Part shown: one piece after another, positions 1 through 12,166 of the stretch | Layout of the letters: every line of letters begins with the position of its first letter | How positions within the stretch are numbered: position 1 is the first letter of the stretch | NCBI RefSeq assembly: GCF_045679555.1 | Contig: NC_092090.1 | Location: forward strand, 26,678,202-26,742,201 | DNA: 64,000 nucleotides | From: Salvelinus alpinus | Lineage: Eukaryota; Chordata; Actinopteri; Salmoniformes; Salmonidae | Direction: 5' to 3' | Program-made: the position numbers and the translations under genes | Notes under the pieces: model-generated | Seen by the model: the letters and a program-made list of their open reading frames with translations, nothing else | The model's database searches: none | What the model was told of the DNA's origin: nothing

Positions 1-185
1 ACATAGCCGTCTTTGTATCAAAGATAATTGTGTAGTCTAGAGCGATTTTCTAGGTTAGCTAGCCAGCTATTGTCGTTCTTTTAACGCAACGTAACGTAAT
101 CAACACTGCTAGCTAGCCAGCTAGCCCCCGAATAGCAGCACTGTAGAAACTATTACACTCAACGGAACGACTTGATTAGTGTAGT

Positions 186-252
186 GTCAACAACGCAGCC
201 ACTGCCAGCTAGCCTACAAAGTCAACAACGCAGCCACTGCCAGCTAGCCTAC
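186..252 (+). repeat. 35-bp tandem duplication in LINE 5' leader
   Basis: A 32-base block starting GTCAACAACGCAGCC occurs at 186-217 and again, identical, at 221-252, giving a period of 35. It lies inside the LINE 5' leader, which also has repeated CTAGCTAGCCAG motifs at about 56-70 and 110-125. Tandem repeats in a LINE leader sometimes act as promoter monomers; that role is only a guess here. Confidence 0.8.
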
Positions 253-398
253 TTCAACAGTACTGTATCATTTTAATCATTTTAGTCAATAAGATTCTTG
301 CTACGTAAGCTTAACTTTCTGAACATTCGAGACGTGTTGTCCACTTGTCATTCCAATCTCCTTTGCATTAGCGTAGCCTCTTCTGTAGCCTGTCAACT

Positions 399-3338
399 AT
401 GTGTCTGTCTATCCCTGTTCTCTCCTCTCTGCACAGACCATACAAACGCTCCACACCGCGTGGCCGCGGCCACCCTAATCTGGTGGTCCCAGCGCGCACG
501 ACCCACGTGGAGTTCCAGGTCTCCGGTAGCCTCTGGAACTGCCGATCTGCGGCCAACAAGGCAGAGTTCATCTCAGCCTATGCCTCCCTCCAGTCCCTCG
601 ACTTCTTGGCACTGACGGAAACATGGATCACCACAGATAACACTGCTACTCCTACTGCTCTCTCTTCGTCCGCCCACGTGTTCTCGCACACCCCGAGAGC
701 TTCTGGTCAGCGGGGTGGTGGCACCGGGATCCTCATCTCTCCCAAGTGGTCATTCTCTCTTTCTCCCCTTACCCATCTGTCTATCGCCTCCTTTGAATTC
801 CATGCTGTCACAGTTACCAGCCCTTTCAAGCTTAACATCCTTATCATTTATCGCCCTCCAGGTTCCCTCGGAGAGTTCATCAATGAGCTTGATGCCTTGA
901 TAAGCTCCTTTCCTGAGGACGGCTCACCTCTCACAGTTCTGGGCGACTTTAACCTCCCCACGTCTACCTTTGACTCATTCCTCTCTGCCTCCTTCTTTCC
1001 ACTCCTCTCCTCTTTTGACCTCACCCTCTCACCTTCCCCCCCTACTCACAAGGCAGGCAATACGCTCGACCTCATCTTTACTAGATGCTGTTCTTCTACT
1101 AACCTCATTGCAACTCCCCTCCAAGTCTCCGACCACTACCTTGTATCCTTTTCCCTCTCGCTCTCATCCAACACTTCCCACACTGCCCCTACTCGGATGG
1201 TATCGCGCCGTCCCAACCTTCGCTCTCTCTCCCCCGCTACTCTCTCCTCTTCCATCCTATCATCTCTTCCCTCTGCTCAAACCTTCTCCAACCTATCTCC
1301 TGATTCTGCCTCCTCAACCCTCCTCTCCTCCCTTTCTGCATCCTTTGACTCTCTCTGTCCCCTATCCTCCAGGCCGGCTCGGCCCTCCCCTCCCGCTCCG
1401 TGGCTCGACGACTCATTGCGAGCTCACAGAACAGGGCTCCGGGCAGCCGAGCGGAAATGGAGGAAAACTCGCCTCCCTGCGGACCTGGCATCCTTTCACT
1501 CCCTCCTCTCTACATTTTCCTCTTCTGTCTCTGCTGCTAAAGCCACTTTCTACCACTCTAAATTCCAAGCATCTGCCTCTAACCCTAGGAAGCTCTTTGC
1601 CACCTTCTCCTCCCTCCTGAATCCTCCTCCCCCTCCCCCCCCCTCCTCCCTCTCTGCAGATGACTTCGTCAACCATTTTGAAAAGAAGGTCGACGACATC
1701 CGATCCTCGTTTGCTAAGTCAAACGACACCGCTGGTTCTGCTCACACTGCCCTACCCTGTGCTCTGACCTCTTTCTCCCCTCTCTCTCCAGATGAAATCT
1801 CGCGTCTTGTGACGGCCGGCCGCCCAACAACCTGCCCGCTTGATCCTATCCCCTCCTCTCTTCTCCAGACCATTTCCGGAGACCTTCTCCCTTACCTCAC
1901 CTCGCTCATCAACTCATCCCTGACCGCTGGCTACGTCCCTTCCGTCTTCAAGAGAGCGAGAGTTGCACCCCTTCTGAAAAAACCTACACTCGATCCCTCC
2001 GATGTCAACAACTACAGACCAGTATCCCTTCTTTCTTTTCTCTCCAAAACTCTTGAACGTGCCGTCCTTGGCCAGCTCTCCCGCTATCTCTCTCAGAATG
2101 ACCTTCTTGATCCAAATCAGTCAGGTTTCAAGACTAGTCATTCAACTGAGACTGCTCTTCTCTGTATCACGGAGGCGCTCCGCACTGCTAAAGCTAACTC
2201 TCTCTCCTCTGCTCTCATCCTTCTAGACCTATCGGCTGCCTTCGATACTGTGAACCATCAGATCCTCCTCTCCACCCTCTCCGAGTTGGGCATCTCCGGC
2301 GCGGCCCACGCTTGGATTGCGTCCTACCTGACAGGTCGCTCCTACCAGGTGGCGTGGCGAGAATCTGTCTCCTCACCACGTGCTCTCACCACTGGTGTCC
2401 CCCAGGGCTCTGTTCTAGGCCCTCTCCTATTCTCGCTATACACCAAGTCACTTGGCTCTGTCATAACCTCACATGGTCTCTCCTATCATTGCTATGCAGA
2501 CGACACACAACTAATCTTCTCCTTTCCCCCTTCTGATGACCAGGTGGCGAATCGCATCTCTGCATGTCTGGCAGACATATCAGTGTGGATGACGGATCAC
2601 CACCTCAAGCTGAACCTCGGCAAGACGGAGCTGCTCTTCCTCCCGGGGAAGGACTGCCCGTTCCAAGATCTCGCCATCACGGTTGACAACTCCATTGTGT
2701 CCTCCTCCCAGAGCGCTAAGAACCTTGGCGTGATCCTGGACAACACCCTGTCGTTCTCAACTAACATCAAGGCGGTGGCCCGTTCCTGTAGGTTCATGCT
2801 CTACAACATCCGCAGAGTACGACCCTGCCTCACACAGGAAGCGGCGCAGGTCCTAATCCAGGCACTTGTCATCTCCCGTCTGGATTACTGCAACTCGCTG
2901 TTGGCTGGGCTCCCTGCCTGTGCCATTAAACCCCTACAACTCATCCAGAACGCCGCAGCCCGTCTGGTGTTCAACCTTCCCAAGTTCTCTCACGTCACCC
3001 CGCTCCTCCGCTCTCTCCACTGGCTTCCAGTTGAAGCTCGCATCCGCTACAAGACCATGGTGCTTGCCTACGGAGCTGTGAGGGGAACGGCACCTCAGTA
3101 CCTCCAGGCTCTGATCAGGCCCTACACCCAAACAAGGGCACTGCGTTCATCCACCTCTGGCCTGCTCGCCTCCCTACCACTGAGGAAGTACAGTTCCCGC
3201 TCAGCCCAGTCAAAACTGTTCGCTGCTCTGGCCCCCCAATGGTGGAACAAACTCCCTCACGACGCCAGGACAGCGGAGTCAATCACCACCTTCCGGAGAC
3301 ACCTGAAACCCCACCTCTTTAAGGAATACCTAGGATAG
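399..3338 (+). CDS. LINE ORF: apurinic-type endonuclease plus reverse transcriptase
   Basis: This is a 979-residue protein without internal stops. It should nick target DNA and copy the element RNA at the nick (target-primed reverse transcription). The N-terminal endonuclease shows LTETW near residues 72-76, YRPPG at 151-155, LGDFN at 181-185 and SDH at 244-246. The reverse transcriptase spans about residues 510-760, with AAFD ending at 616, GVPQGS from 666 and the catalytic YADD at 699-702. The C-terminal 200 residues resemble the extension usual in this clade. The ATG at 399 is the first in-frame start after a TAG at 369-371, and translation ends after KEYLG. Strong C+T bias on the sense strand gives long shadow ORFs in other frames. 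Whether the enzyme is active cannot be told. A separate ORF1 was not seen. Confidence 0.9.
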   Translation: MCLSIPVLSSLHRPYKRSTPRGRGHPNLVVPARTTHVEFQVSGSLWNCRSAANKAEFISAYASLQSLDFLALTETWITTDNTATPTALSSSAHVFSHTPRASGQRGGGTGILISPKWSFSLSPLTHLSIASFEFHAVTVTSPFKLNILIIYRPPGSLGEFINELDALISSFPEDGSPLTVLGDFNLPTSTFDSFLSASFFPLLSSFDLTLSPSPPTHKAGNTLDLIFTRCCSSTNLIATPLQVSDHYLVSFSLSLSSNTSHTAPTRMVSRRPNLRSLSPATLSSSILSSLPSAQTFSNLSPDSASSTLLSSLSASFDSLCPLSSRPARPSPPAPWLDDSLRAHRTGLRAAERKWRKTRLPADLASFHSLLSTFSSSVSAAKATFYHSKFQASASNPRKLFATFSSLLNPPPPPPPSSLSADDFVNHFEKKVDDIRSSFAKSNDTAGSAHTALPCALTSFSPLSPDEISRLVTAGRPTTCPLDPIPSSLLQTISGDLLPYLTSLINSSLTAGYVPSVFKRARVAPLLKKPTLDPSDVNNYRPVSLLSFLSKTLERAVLGQLSRYLSQNDLLDPNQSGFKTSHSTETALLCITEALRTAKANSLSSALILLDLSAAFDTVNHQILLSTLSELGISGAAHAWIASYLTGRSYQVAWRESVSSPRALTTGVPQGSVLGPLLFSLYTKSLGSVITSHGLSYHCYADDTQLIFSFPPSDDQVANRISACLADISVWMTDHHLKLNLGKTELLFLPGKDCPFQDLAITVDNSIVSSSQSAKNLGVILDNTLSFSTNIKAVARSCRFMLYNIRRVRPCLTQEAAQVLIQALVISRLDYCNSLLAGLPACAIKPLQLIQNAAARLVFNLPKFSHVTPLLRSLHWLPVEARIRYKTMVLAYGAVRGTAPQYLQALIRPYTQTRALRSSTSGLLASLPLRKYSSRSAQSKLFAALAPQWWNKLPHDARTAESITTFRRHLKPHLFKEYLG

Positions 3339-3497
3339 GATAAAGTAATCCTTCTCACCCCCCCCCCCTTAAAAGATTTAGATGCACTATTGTAAAGTGG
3401 CTGTTCCACTGGATGTCATAAGGTGAATGCACCAATTTGTAAGTCGCTCTGGATAAGAGCGTCTGCTAAATGACTTAAATGTAAATGTAAATGTAAT
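3339..3497 (+). other. LINE 3' UTR and tail
   Basis: The segment contains a run of C at about 3358-3368, then a conserved block starting GGATGTCATAAGG at 3411, the stem-like GTCGCTCTGGATAAGAGCGT, and a terminal (TAAATG)n tail. In L2-type LINEs this end is the part recognised by the reverse transcriptase. A 78-base identical copy lies inside the satellite at 30522. Confidence 0.8.
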
Positions 3498-3529
3498 ACA
3501 TGAATGTAGGAGGCACAGAGAGAGGTGAA

Positions 3530-3700
3530 AAGTGGGTAGAGATAGAGAGAGAGCGAAAGATAGAAAGAGAGAGAGAAACATAGGGGGAGAGAAAAAGAGA
3601 GAGAAAGAGAGAAAGAGAGAGAGACATAGGGGGAGAGAAAAAGAGAAAAAGAGAGAAAGAGAGAAAGAAAGAGACCTAAGTAGAAGACAGACAGAGAAAG
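3530..3700 (+). repeat. GA-rich simple repeat
   Basis: Almost pure purine on the plus strand, built from AGAGAGA with short interruptions such as CATAGGGGGAGA, which occurs twice. Open frames across it are low-complexity artefacts. It fills the gap between the LINE and the Tc1-like element. Confidence 0.9.
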
Positions 3701-3993
3701 ACATACAGTCAAAAGTTTGGACACACCTACTCCGTCAAGGGGTTTTTCTTTACATTGTAGAATAATAGTGAAGACATCAAACGTATGATATAACAGATAT
3801 GGAATGATGTAGTAACCAAAAAACAAATTTTATATTTGAGATTCTTCAAAGTAGCCACTCTTTGCCTTGATGACAGCTTTGCATACTCTTGGCATTCTCT
3901 CAACCAGCTTCATGAGGTAGTCACCTGGAATGCATTTCAATTAACAGCTGTGCCTTGTTAAAAGTTCATTTGTGGAATTATTTTCCTTCTTAA

Positions 3994-5035
3994 CCTCTCT
4001 AGGGTACGTGAGATGTTAGCGTACCACCTCTTCAACAGCCAGTGAAACTGCAGGGCGCCAAATTCAAATACAGAAATACTCATTATAAAAATTCAGAAAA
4101 CAAAACATATTTTACATAGGTTTAAAGATGAACTTCTTGTGAATCCAACCACGGTGTCAGATTTAAAAAATGCTTTACGGCGAAAGCATACCTTACGATT
4201 ATTTGAGAACATAGCCCAGCAGACAAATCATTACAAACAGTAACCAGCCAAGTAGAAGAGTTACACAAGTCAGAAATAGAGATAAAATGAATCCCTTACC
4301 TTTGATGATCTTCATATGGTTGCACTCAGAAGACATTCATTTACTCAATAAATTTTCCTTTTGTTCAATAAAGTCTCTTTATATCCAAAAACCTCAATTT
4401 TGTTTGCACGTTTTCTTCAGTAATCCACAGGCTCAAACACAGTCACAACAGACAGACAGAAGAAATCAAAATTGTGTCCGTAAAGTTCATAGAAACATGT
4501 GAAACGATGTTTATATTAAATCTTCAGGTTGTTTTTAGCCTAAATAAACGATAATATTTCAACCGGATAATAACGTCGTCAATATAAAAGGTAAACATGA
4601 AAGGCACTCTCTCGGTCGCGCGCATGAAACAGCTCTGTGACACGGCAGGGTCCACTCATTCAGACTGCTCTTACTCCCTCATTTTTCAGAATACAAGCCT
4701 GAAACAATTTCTAAAGACTGTTGACATCTAGTGGAAGGCATAGGAACTGCAATTTGAGTCCTAAGTTAATGGATACTGTAATGGCATTAAATAGAAAACT
4801 ACAAAACCAAAAAAATACGACTTCCTGAATAGATTTTTCTCAGGTTTTCGCCTGCCAAATCAGTTCTGTTATACCCACAGACACTATTTTAACAGTTTTG
4901 GAAACTTTAGAGTGTTTTCTATCCAAATCTACCAGTTATATGCATATCATATCTTCTGGGCCCGAGAAGCAGGCAGTTTAATTTGGGCATGCTTTTCATC
5001 CAAAATTCCAAATGCTGCCCCCTACCCTAGAGAAG
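3994..5035. mobile_element. piggyBac-like non-autonomous element nested in Tc1 copy 1
   Basis: This 1,042-bp AT-rich block interrupts the Tc1 sequence and is absent from Tc1 copy 2 at the matching point near 57125. It is flanked by TTAA at 3990-3993 and 5036-5039. Its ends are near-perfect inverted repeats: CCTCTCTAGGGTA on the left and, inverted, CTTCTCTAGGGTA on the right. TTAA duplication with short inverted repeats is the signature of the piggyBac superfamily. No transposase-like ORF of useful length is present; the longest frame is 71 codons. It must have been mobilised in trans. Confidence 0.85.
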
Positions 5036-5126
5036 TTAATGCGTTTGAGCCAATCAGTTGTGTTGTGACAAGGTAGGGGTGGTATACAGCAGATAGCCCT
5101 ATTTGATAAAAGACCAAGTCCATATT

Positions 5127-6127
<1,001 letters not shown>

Positions 6128-6304
6128 AATATATTTAGAATTGTTTAATACTTTTTTGGTTACGACATGATTCCATATGTGTTATTTCATAGTTTTGATG
6201 TCTTCACTATTATTCTACAATGTAGAAAGTAGTAAAAATAAAGAAAAACCCTTGAATGAGTAGGTGTGTCCAAACTTTGACCGGTAGTGTATGTGTGCAG
6301 TAGG

Positions 6305-6775
6305 ATCATTGCGTGTCTCCAGGAGGATCATGTGTCTCCAGGAGGATCATTGTGTGTCTCCAGGAGGTTAACTGTGTGTCTGCAGGAGGCTCATTGTGTG
6401 TGTCTTTCCAGGAGGATCATTGTGTGTGTCTCTCCAGGAGGCTCATTGTGTGTGTGTTTCTCCAGGAGGATCATTGTGTGTGTCTCTCCAGGATGATCAT
6501 TGTGTGTCTCTCCAGGAGGTTCACTGTGTGTGTGTGTCTCCAGGAGGAGTATTGTGTGTATCCAGGAGGATCATTGTGTGTGTCTCAAGGAGGATCATTG
6601 TGTGTGTCTCTCCAGGAGGATCATTGTGTGTGTCTCTCCAGGAGGATTATTGTGTGTGTCTCTCCAGGAGGATCATTGTGTGTGTCTCAAGGAGGATCAT
6701 CGTGTGTGTCTCTCCAGGAGGATCATTGTGTGTGTGTTTCCAGGAGGATCATTGTGTTTCTACAGGAGGAACAGT
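6305..6775 (+). repeat. 26-bp minisatellite, about 18 copies
   Basis: The unit is close to CCAGGAGGATCATTGTGTGT plus GTCTCT, with length variants from changes in the GT run. It starts next to the right end of Tc1 copy 1. Frames reading SRRIIVCV or SPGGSLCV in several registers are translations of the repeat, not genes. Confidence 0.9.
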
Positions 6776-7059
6776 GCTAAGCTATGCTGCAGTCAGAGGT
6801 AATCTCCACCATCTCTATTAATGAGCTTTATCATTAGACAGATCTGTGCCGTAATCCAATATGGGACAACAAACACACACATGCACACTCACATACACAT
6901 ACAACCCCCTACTGCCCAGCACAGGGACTGAGCCTCAGTGAGCCCAGGCCTTAAACCACCCCTTGGAAGGCAATTAAGAGTTTAACCTGAATGCAGCCTG
7001 GTGAATCCAGAGAGAGACTCCTCAGTCTCCAGTCAAATAGAGTAGGACACAGCAGAAAG
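6776..7059. other. Unique spacer, no gene seen
   Basis: No coding region or known repeat was recognised. It includes a short ACACAC stretch near 6870-6900. Confidence 0.6.
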
Positions 7060-7525
7060 AGATAGTTTCAGGAGAGGTGGAGAGGTTGTGGAGAGAGGAA
7101 GAAAGAGAGGGGAAGAGAGACGGACACAGAGAGAGAGAAAAGGAGAGAGACAAAGAGAGATGGAGAGGGTGTGGAGAAAGGAAGAGAGAGAGAGGGAGAG
7201 GGAGAGAGATGGAGAGATGGACACGAGAGAGAGAAAAGGAGAGAGAGAGAGAGAGAGAGAGATGGAGCGATATTCGTCAGAGAAAGAGAGCAAAATCAAC
7301 AAAGATGGGACAAGAGCCAGAAGAAGAGGTTGAGCGAGGGAGCGGGTAGAGAGAGATAGAGATAGGTAGAGAGAGATAGCAATAGGTAGAGAGAGATAGC
7401 GATAGGTAGAGAGAGATAGAGATAGGTAGAGAGAGATAGAGATAGGTAGAGAGAGATAGAGATAGGTAGAGAGAGATAGAGATAGGTAGAGAGAGATAGA
7501 GATAGGTAGAGAGAGAGAGCAGCAG
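7060..7525 (+). repeat. GA-rich tract and 20-bp GATA-type minisatellite
   Basis: Interrupted GA purine sequence runs to about 7340. From about 7350 to 7515 there is a regular 20-bp unit, GATAGAGATAGGTAGAGAGA, in about eight copies with minor changes (GATAGCAATAGG, GATAGCGATAGG). All frames through it are simple-repeat artefacts. Confidence 0.9.
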
Positions 7526-8501
7526 TGCTAGGCTAAGCTCAGTGCAGTCAAAGTACACAGCATTGCCTGGCTGAGAGAAAGGTCATCCCCTCATCCTCTC
7601 CAAGGACTTCCTAAAATAAAGTCTCCTATCCTGCACTTTCCAGAGCAAACAACCTCCTCAGTTCTTTATTAACTAAATATGAGCCACTCTGACCGGGGGA
7701 CAAAAATTCAATATTTTCCCCACAAAATATTTAAACCAAGCAAATAAACAGATAAATAAATAGACCTCCCCTGCCGACGGAGGAGGACGGCCAGCACTCT
7801 GGATGTAATTTGACGGCCCAGTTATTTGAAGGGCCAGAGCCCACAGCTACTCATTTGAGGACCTGTCAATCAAAGCAAGAGCGAAAAGCGACGCCGGTGT
7901 TGTCGCCATGGAGGTGTGTGTGGAAGGTGTGTGTGTGTGTTTCTGTGCGTGTGCGTGTTGTCACACACACATCCTTCTTCAAGGTTGGAGCAGATAAGGT
8001 GAGCATCTCTCCTTATGAATACATCACACCATCCCCCATCCTCTCTCCTCTCATCCCCCTCTCTGGGCAACCTATCAAAACATCTTCATGCTGGCCTAAT
8101 AGCCGGAGCTTTCATCGCGTTGTGTTCGCTGTCCAGGAGATGCATTAAACATGATGACCGTGAGAGAGAAGAGAGGTGCAGCGGCAGAGAGAGTGACTTG
8201 TCTCGGCTAATTCCACCCGGCTGATTACGTTTTAAACCGCCACGTCAGGTCCGCCCTCTCTGGGGAAACTCACAACGCTTTTAGCTTCTTTTCTTCTCAT
8301 CTAAAAAGGCTGTTTCTCTCTCTCTCTGGCCAGCCGGTCAGGCAGGCATGGAGGAAGAGGCCAGTGGCATCAAACAGGCATATTAGATGATATTTTTGTT
8401 CAGTGTAGATGATGACTCAATTATGCCTGGCTTCTCATTGCTGTGCTATCTTGGCATAAGTAAATAGAGCCATTCTAATCCCACTAATATGGATGGCAGA
8501 G
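7526..8501. other. Unique DNA, no gene recognised; possible conserved noncoding segments
   Basis: Non-repetitive apart from a short GT/CA run at 7915-7970 and a CT run near 8310. Stretches such as 7800-7920 and 8380-8490 have balanced composition and homeodomain-like AT motifs, the look of vertebrate noncoding regulatory DNA. No splice-bounded ORF was found. Confidence 0.4.
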
Positions 8502-8597
8502 CGCTAACTAAGCTAACACAGCTAACTAGGCTAACACCGCTAACTAGGCTAACACCGCTAACTAGGCTAACGCCGCTAACTAGGTTAACGCCGCTAA
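8502..8597 (+). repeat. 18-bp minisatellite, about 5 copies
   Basis: The unit GCTAACTAGGCTAACACC repeats head to tail, with A/G and C/T changes (CACAG, CACCG, CGCCG) between copies. Confidence 0.9.
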
Positions 8598-8600
8598 GGA

Positions 8601-8924
8601 AGTGATACAGAAATAAGCACAAATGTTACAAACCAACTCAGGGGAACCGGGCTCAAAAATGAGCTGTGAATCTGAATGAGAGAGGAGAGGGAAGTAGTGG
8701 AGGTTTCTCTGGCCCTCAGACAGGCAGAGCCAAGAGGAAAAGCTTGTCAAGCTGAAGACTAAGAGTGGTTACCAGAGTGATGGAAATGGTAATGTTTTGG
8801 AGCAGCAGGCCTCTGGAGCTAAGGGCTGGTCCAGGGCTGGACATGTCCACTGAAGACCCAGCCGGGGGAGTTAAGGAAAAAGTGGGTCAGAGGACTTCAG
8901 AGCCACTAGTGAAGATCAAGGCTG
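8601..8924. other. Unique DNA, no gene seen
   Basis: A frame opening at 8765 runs into the following GA tract and shows no recognisable domain. I see nothing else to annotate. Confidence 0.5.
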
Positions 8925-8988
8925 AGAGAGAGAGAGAGCGAGAGCGAGAGCGAGAGCGAGAGCGAGAGAGAGAGAGAGAGAGAGAGAC
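8925..8988 (+). repeat. (GAGAGC)n / (GA)n microsatellite
   Basis: GAGAGCGAGAGC alternation passes into pure GA. It abuts the 5' edge of the second LINE, whose 3' edge also abuts a GA tract. Confidence 0.9.
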
Positions 8989-11930
8989 AAACACCTGCCT
9001 GCAGGTGACAGCATTCCCTCCCCCATATGCCCCCCTAGGCACAACTATGACAACATAACTAACAAAAACGGGTCACAACTCCTGCAGCTCTGTCGCACGC
9101 TGGGTATGTACATAGTCAATGGTAGGCTTCGAGGGGACTCCTATGGTAGGTTCACCTATAGCTCATCTCTTGGCAGTAGCACTGTAGACTACTTTATCAC
9201 TGACCTCAACCCAGAGTCTCTCAGAGCGTTCACAGTCAGCCCACTGACACCCCTATCAGACCACAGCAAAATCACAGTCTACTTGAACAGAGCAATACTC
9301 AATCATGAGGCATCAAAGCCAAAGGAACTGAGTAACATTAAGAAATGCTATAGATGGAAGGAATGCAGTTTGGAAACCTACCAAAAAACAATTAGGCAAC
9401 AGCAAATTCAATCCCTTTTAGACAACTTCCTGGGTAAAATGTTCCACTGCAATAGTGAAGGTGTAAACTTGGCAGTAGAAAATCTTAACAGTATATTTGA
9501 CCTCTCAGCTTCCCTATCAAATCTAAAAATCTCAAATAGAAAACCGAAGAAAATGAACAACAATGACAAATGGTTTGATAAAGAATGCAAAAATCTAAGA
9601 AATAAATTGAGGAACCTGTCCAACCAAAAACATAGAGACCCGGAAAACCTGAGTCTACGCCTTCACTATGGTGAATCACTAAAACAATACAGAAATACAC
9701 TACGGAAAAAGAAGGAACAGCACGTCAGAAATCAGCTCAATGTAATTGAAGACTCCATAGACTCTAACCAATTCTGGGAAAATTGGAAAACACTAAACAA
9801 ACAACAACACGAAGAATTATCTATCCAAAATGGAGATGTATGGGTAACCCACTTCTCCAATCTTTTTGGCTCTATAACAAAGAATAAAGAACAAAAACAT
9901 ATACATGATCAAATACAAATCCTAGAATCAACTATTAAAGACTACCAGAACCCACTGGATTCTCCAATTACCTTGAATGAGTTACAGGACAAAATAAAAA
10001 CCCTCCAACCCAAAAAGGCCTGTGGTGTTGATGGTATCCTTAATGAAATGATCAAATATACAGACAACAAATTCCAATTGGCTATACTAAAACTCTTTAA
10101 CATCGTCCTTAGCTCTGGCATCTTCCCCAATATTTGGAACCAAGGACTGATCACCCCAATCCACAAAAGTGGAGACAAATTTGACCCCAATAACTACCGT
10201 GGAATATGCGTCAACAGTAACCTTGGGAAAATCCTCTGCATTATCATTAACAGCAGACTCGTACATTTCCTCAATGAAAACAATGTACTGAGCAAATGTC
10301 AAATTGGCTTTTTACCAAATTACCGTACAACAGACCATGTATTCACCCTACACACCCTAATTGACAACCAAACAAACCAAAACAAAGGCAAAGTCTTCTC
10401 ATGCTTTGTTGATTTCAAAAAAGCCTTCGACTCAATTTGGCATGAGGGTCTGCTATACAAATTGATGGAAAGTGGTGTTGGGGGTAAAACATACGACATT
10501 ATAAAATCCATGTACACAAACAACAAGTGTGCGGTTAAAATTGGCAAAAAACACACACATTTCTTCACACAGGGTCGTGGGGTGAGACAGGGATGCAGCT
10601 TAAGCCCCACCCTCTTCAACATATATATCAACGAATTGGCGCGGGCACTAGAACAGTCTGCAGCACCCGGTCTCACCCTACTAGAATCCGAAGTCAAATG
10701 TCTACTGTTTGCTGATGATCTGGTGCTTCTGTCACCAACCAAGGAGGGCCTACAGCAGCACCTAGATCTTCTGCACAGATTCTGTCAGACCTGGGCCCTG
10801 ACAGTAAATCTCAGTAAGACCAAAATAATGGTGTTCCAAAAAAGGTCCAGTCACCAGGACCACAAATTCCATCTAGACACCGTTGCCCTAGAGCACACAA
10901 AAAACTATACATACCTCGGCCTAAACATCAGCACCACAGGTAACTTCCACAAAGCTGTAAACGATCTGAGAGACAAGGCAAGAAGGGCCTTCTATGCCAT
11001 CAAAAGGAACATAAATTTCAACATACCAATTAGGATCTGGCTAAAAATACTTGAATCAGTCATAGAGCCCATTGCCCTTTATGGTTGTGAGGTCTGGGGT
11101 CCGCTCACCAACCAAGATTTCACAAAATGGGACAAACACCAAATTGAGACTCTGCATGCAGAATTCTGCAAAAATATCCTCCGTGTACAACGTAGAACAC
11201 CAAATAATGCATGCAGAGCAGAATTAGGCTGATACCCACTAATTATCAAAATCCAGAAAAGAGCCGTTAAATTCTACAACCACCTAAAAGGAAGCGATTC
11301 CCAAACCTTCCATAACAAAGCCATCACCTACAGAGAGATGAACTTGGAGAAGAGTCCCCTAAGCAAGCTGGTCCTAGGGCTCTGTTCACAAACACAAACA
11401 CACCCCACAGAGCCCCAGGACAACAGCACAATTAGACCCAACCAAATCATGAGAAAACACAAAGATAATTACTTGACACATTGGAAAGAATTAACAAAAA
11501 AACAGAGCAAACTAGAATGCTATTTGGCCCTAAACAGAGAGTACACAGTGGCAGAATACCTGACCACTGTGACTGACCCAAACCCAAAGCTTTGACTATG
11601 TACAGACTCAGTGAGCATAGCCTTGCTATTGAGAAAGGCCGCCGTAGGCAGACATGGCTCTCAAGAGAAGACAGGCTATGTGCACACTGCCCACAAAATG
11701 AGGTGGAAACTGAGCTGCACTTCCTAACCTCCTGCCCAATGTATGACCATATTAGAGAGACATATTTCCCTCAGATTACACAGATCCACAAAGAATTTGA
11801 AAACAAATCCAATTTTGATAAACTCCCATATCTACTGGGAGAAATTCCACAGTGTGCCATCACAGCAGCAAGATTTGTGACCTGTTGCCACAAGAAAAGG
11901 GCAACCAGTGAAGAACAAACACCATTGTAA
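8989..11930 (+). pseudogene. LINE ORF2 remains: endonuclease C-terminus, reverse transcriptase, zinc motif
   Basis: The frame is open from before the element edge; the ATG at 9106 is an internal methionine, not a true start. Counting from 9106, SDH of the endonuclease is at residues 51-53, FD of the RT palm at 441-442, RQGCSLSP from 494 and FADD at 535-538. A TGA at 11230-11232 interrupts the protein after NACRAELG, consistent with a CpG-type C-to-T change. The same frame then resumes to a TGA at 11593-11595, and the final part continues in another frame from 11592 to 11930. That tail carries C-X2-C-X9-H-X4-C starting at 11679, like the zinc motifs at LINE C-termini. One stop and one frameshift make this copy non-functional. 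Confidence 0.85.
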
Positions 11931-12166
11931 ATACAACCCATATTTATGCTTATTTATTTTAACTTGTGTGCTTTATCCATTTGTACATTGTTACAACACT
12001 GTATATTTATAATATAACATTTGTAATGTCTTTATTGTTTTGAAACTTCTGTATGTGTAATGTTTACTGTTAATTTGTATTGTTTATTTCACTTTTGTAT
12101 AATATCTACCTCACTTGCTTTGGCAATGTTAACACATGTTTCCCATGCCAATAAAGCCCCTTGAAT

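Larger units (their letters stand above)
1..3497 (+). mobile_element. L2-like non-LTR retrotransposon (LINE), nearly full length
   Basis: The stretch holds a 5' leader of about 400 bases, one long ORF with endonuclease and reverse transcriptase, a short 3' UTR with a run of C, and a 3' tail ending in repeats of TAAATG. The endonuclease plus YADD reverse transcriptase arrangement and the tail GTCGCTCTGGATAAGAGCGT are what I know from fish L2-clade LINEs. The left end is probably at or just before base 1, so no 5' target-site duplication can be seen. The 3' end sits near 3497 and is followed by a GA-rich tract. The open ORF suggests a fairly young copy. Clade assignment is by motif recognition only. 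Confidence 0.85.

Noticed and set aside
298..615. 105-codon plus-strand frame overlapping the LINE ORF start
   Set aside because: It is an out-of-frame shadow of the LINE leader and endonuclease region with no known domain.
970..1620. 216-codon plus-strand frame inside the LINE
   Set aside because: The C+T-rich sense strand of the LINE ORF gives a Ser/Pro/Leu shadow frame.
4287..4502. 71-codon ORF inside the piggyBac-like insert as a transposase remnant
   Set aside because: Too short, without any DDE-type or cysteine-rich motif; the insert looks non-autonomous.
6287..6821. Overlapping plus-strand frames with SRRIIVCV and SPGGSLCV repeats
   Set aside because: Three frames are open together across the 26-bp minisatellite; this is a simple-repeat artefact.
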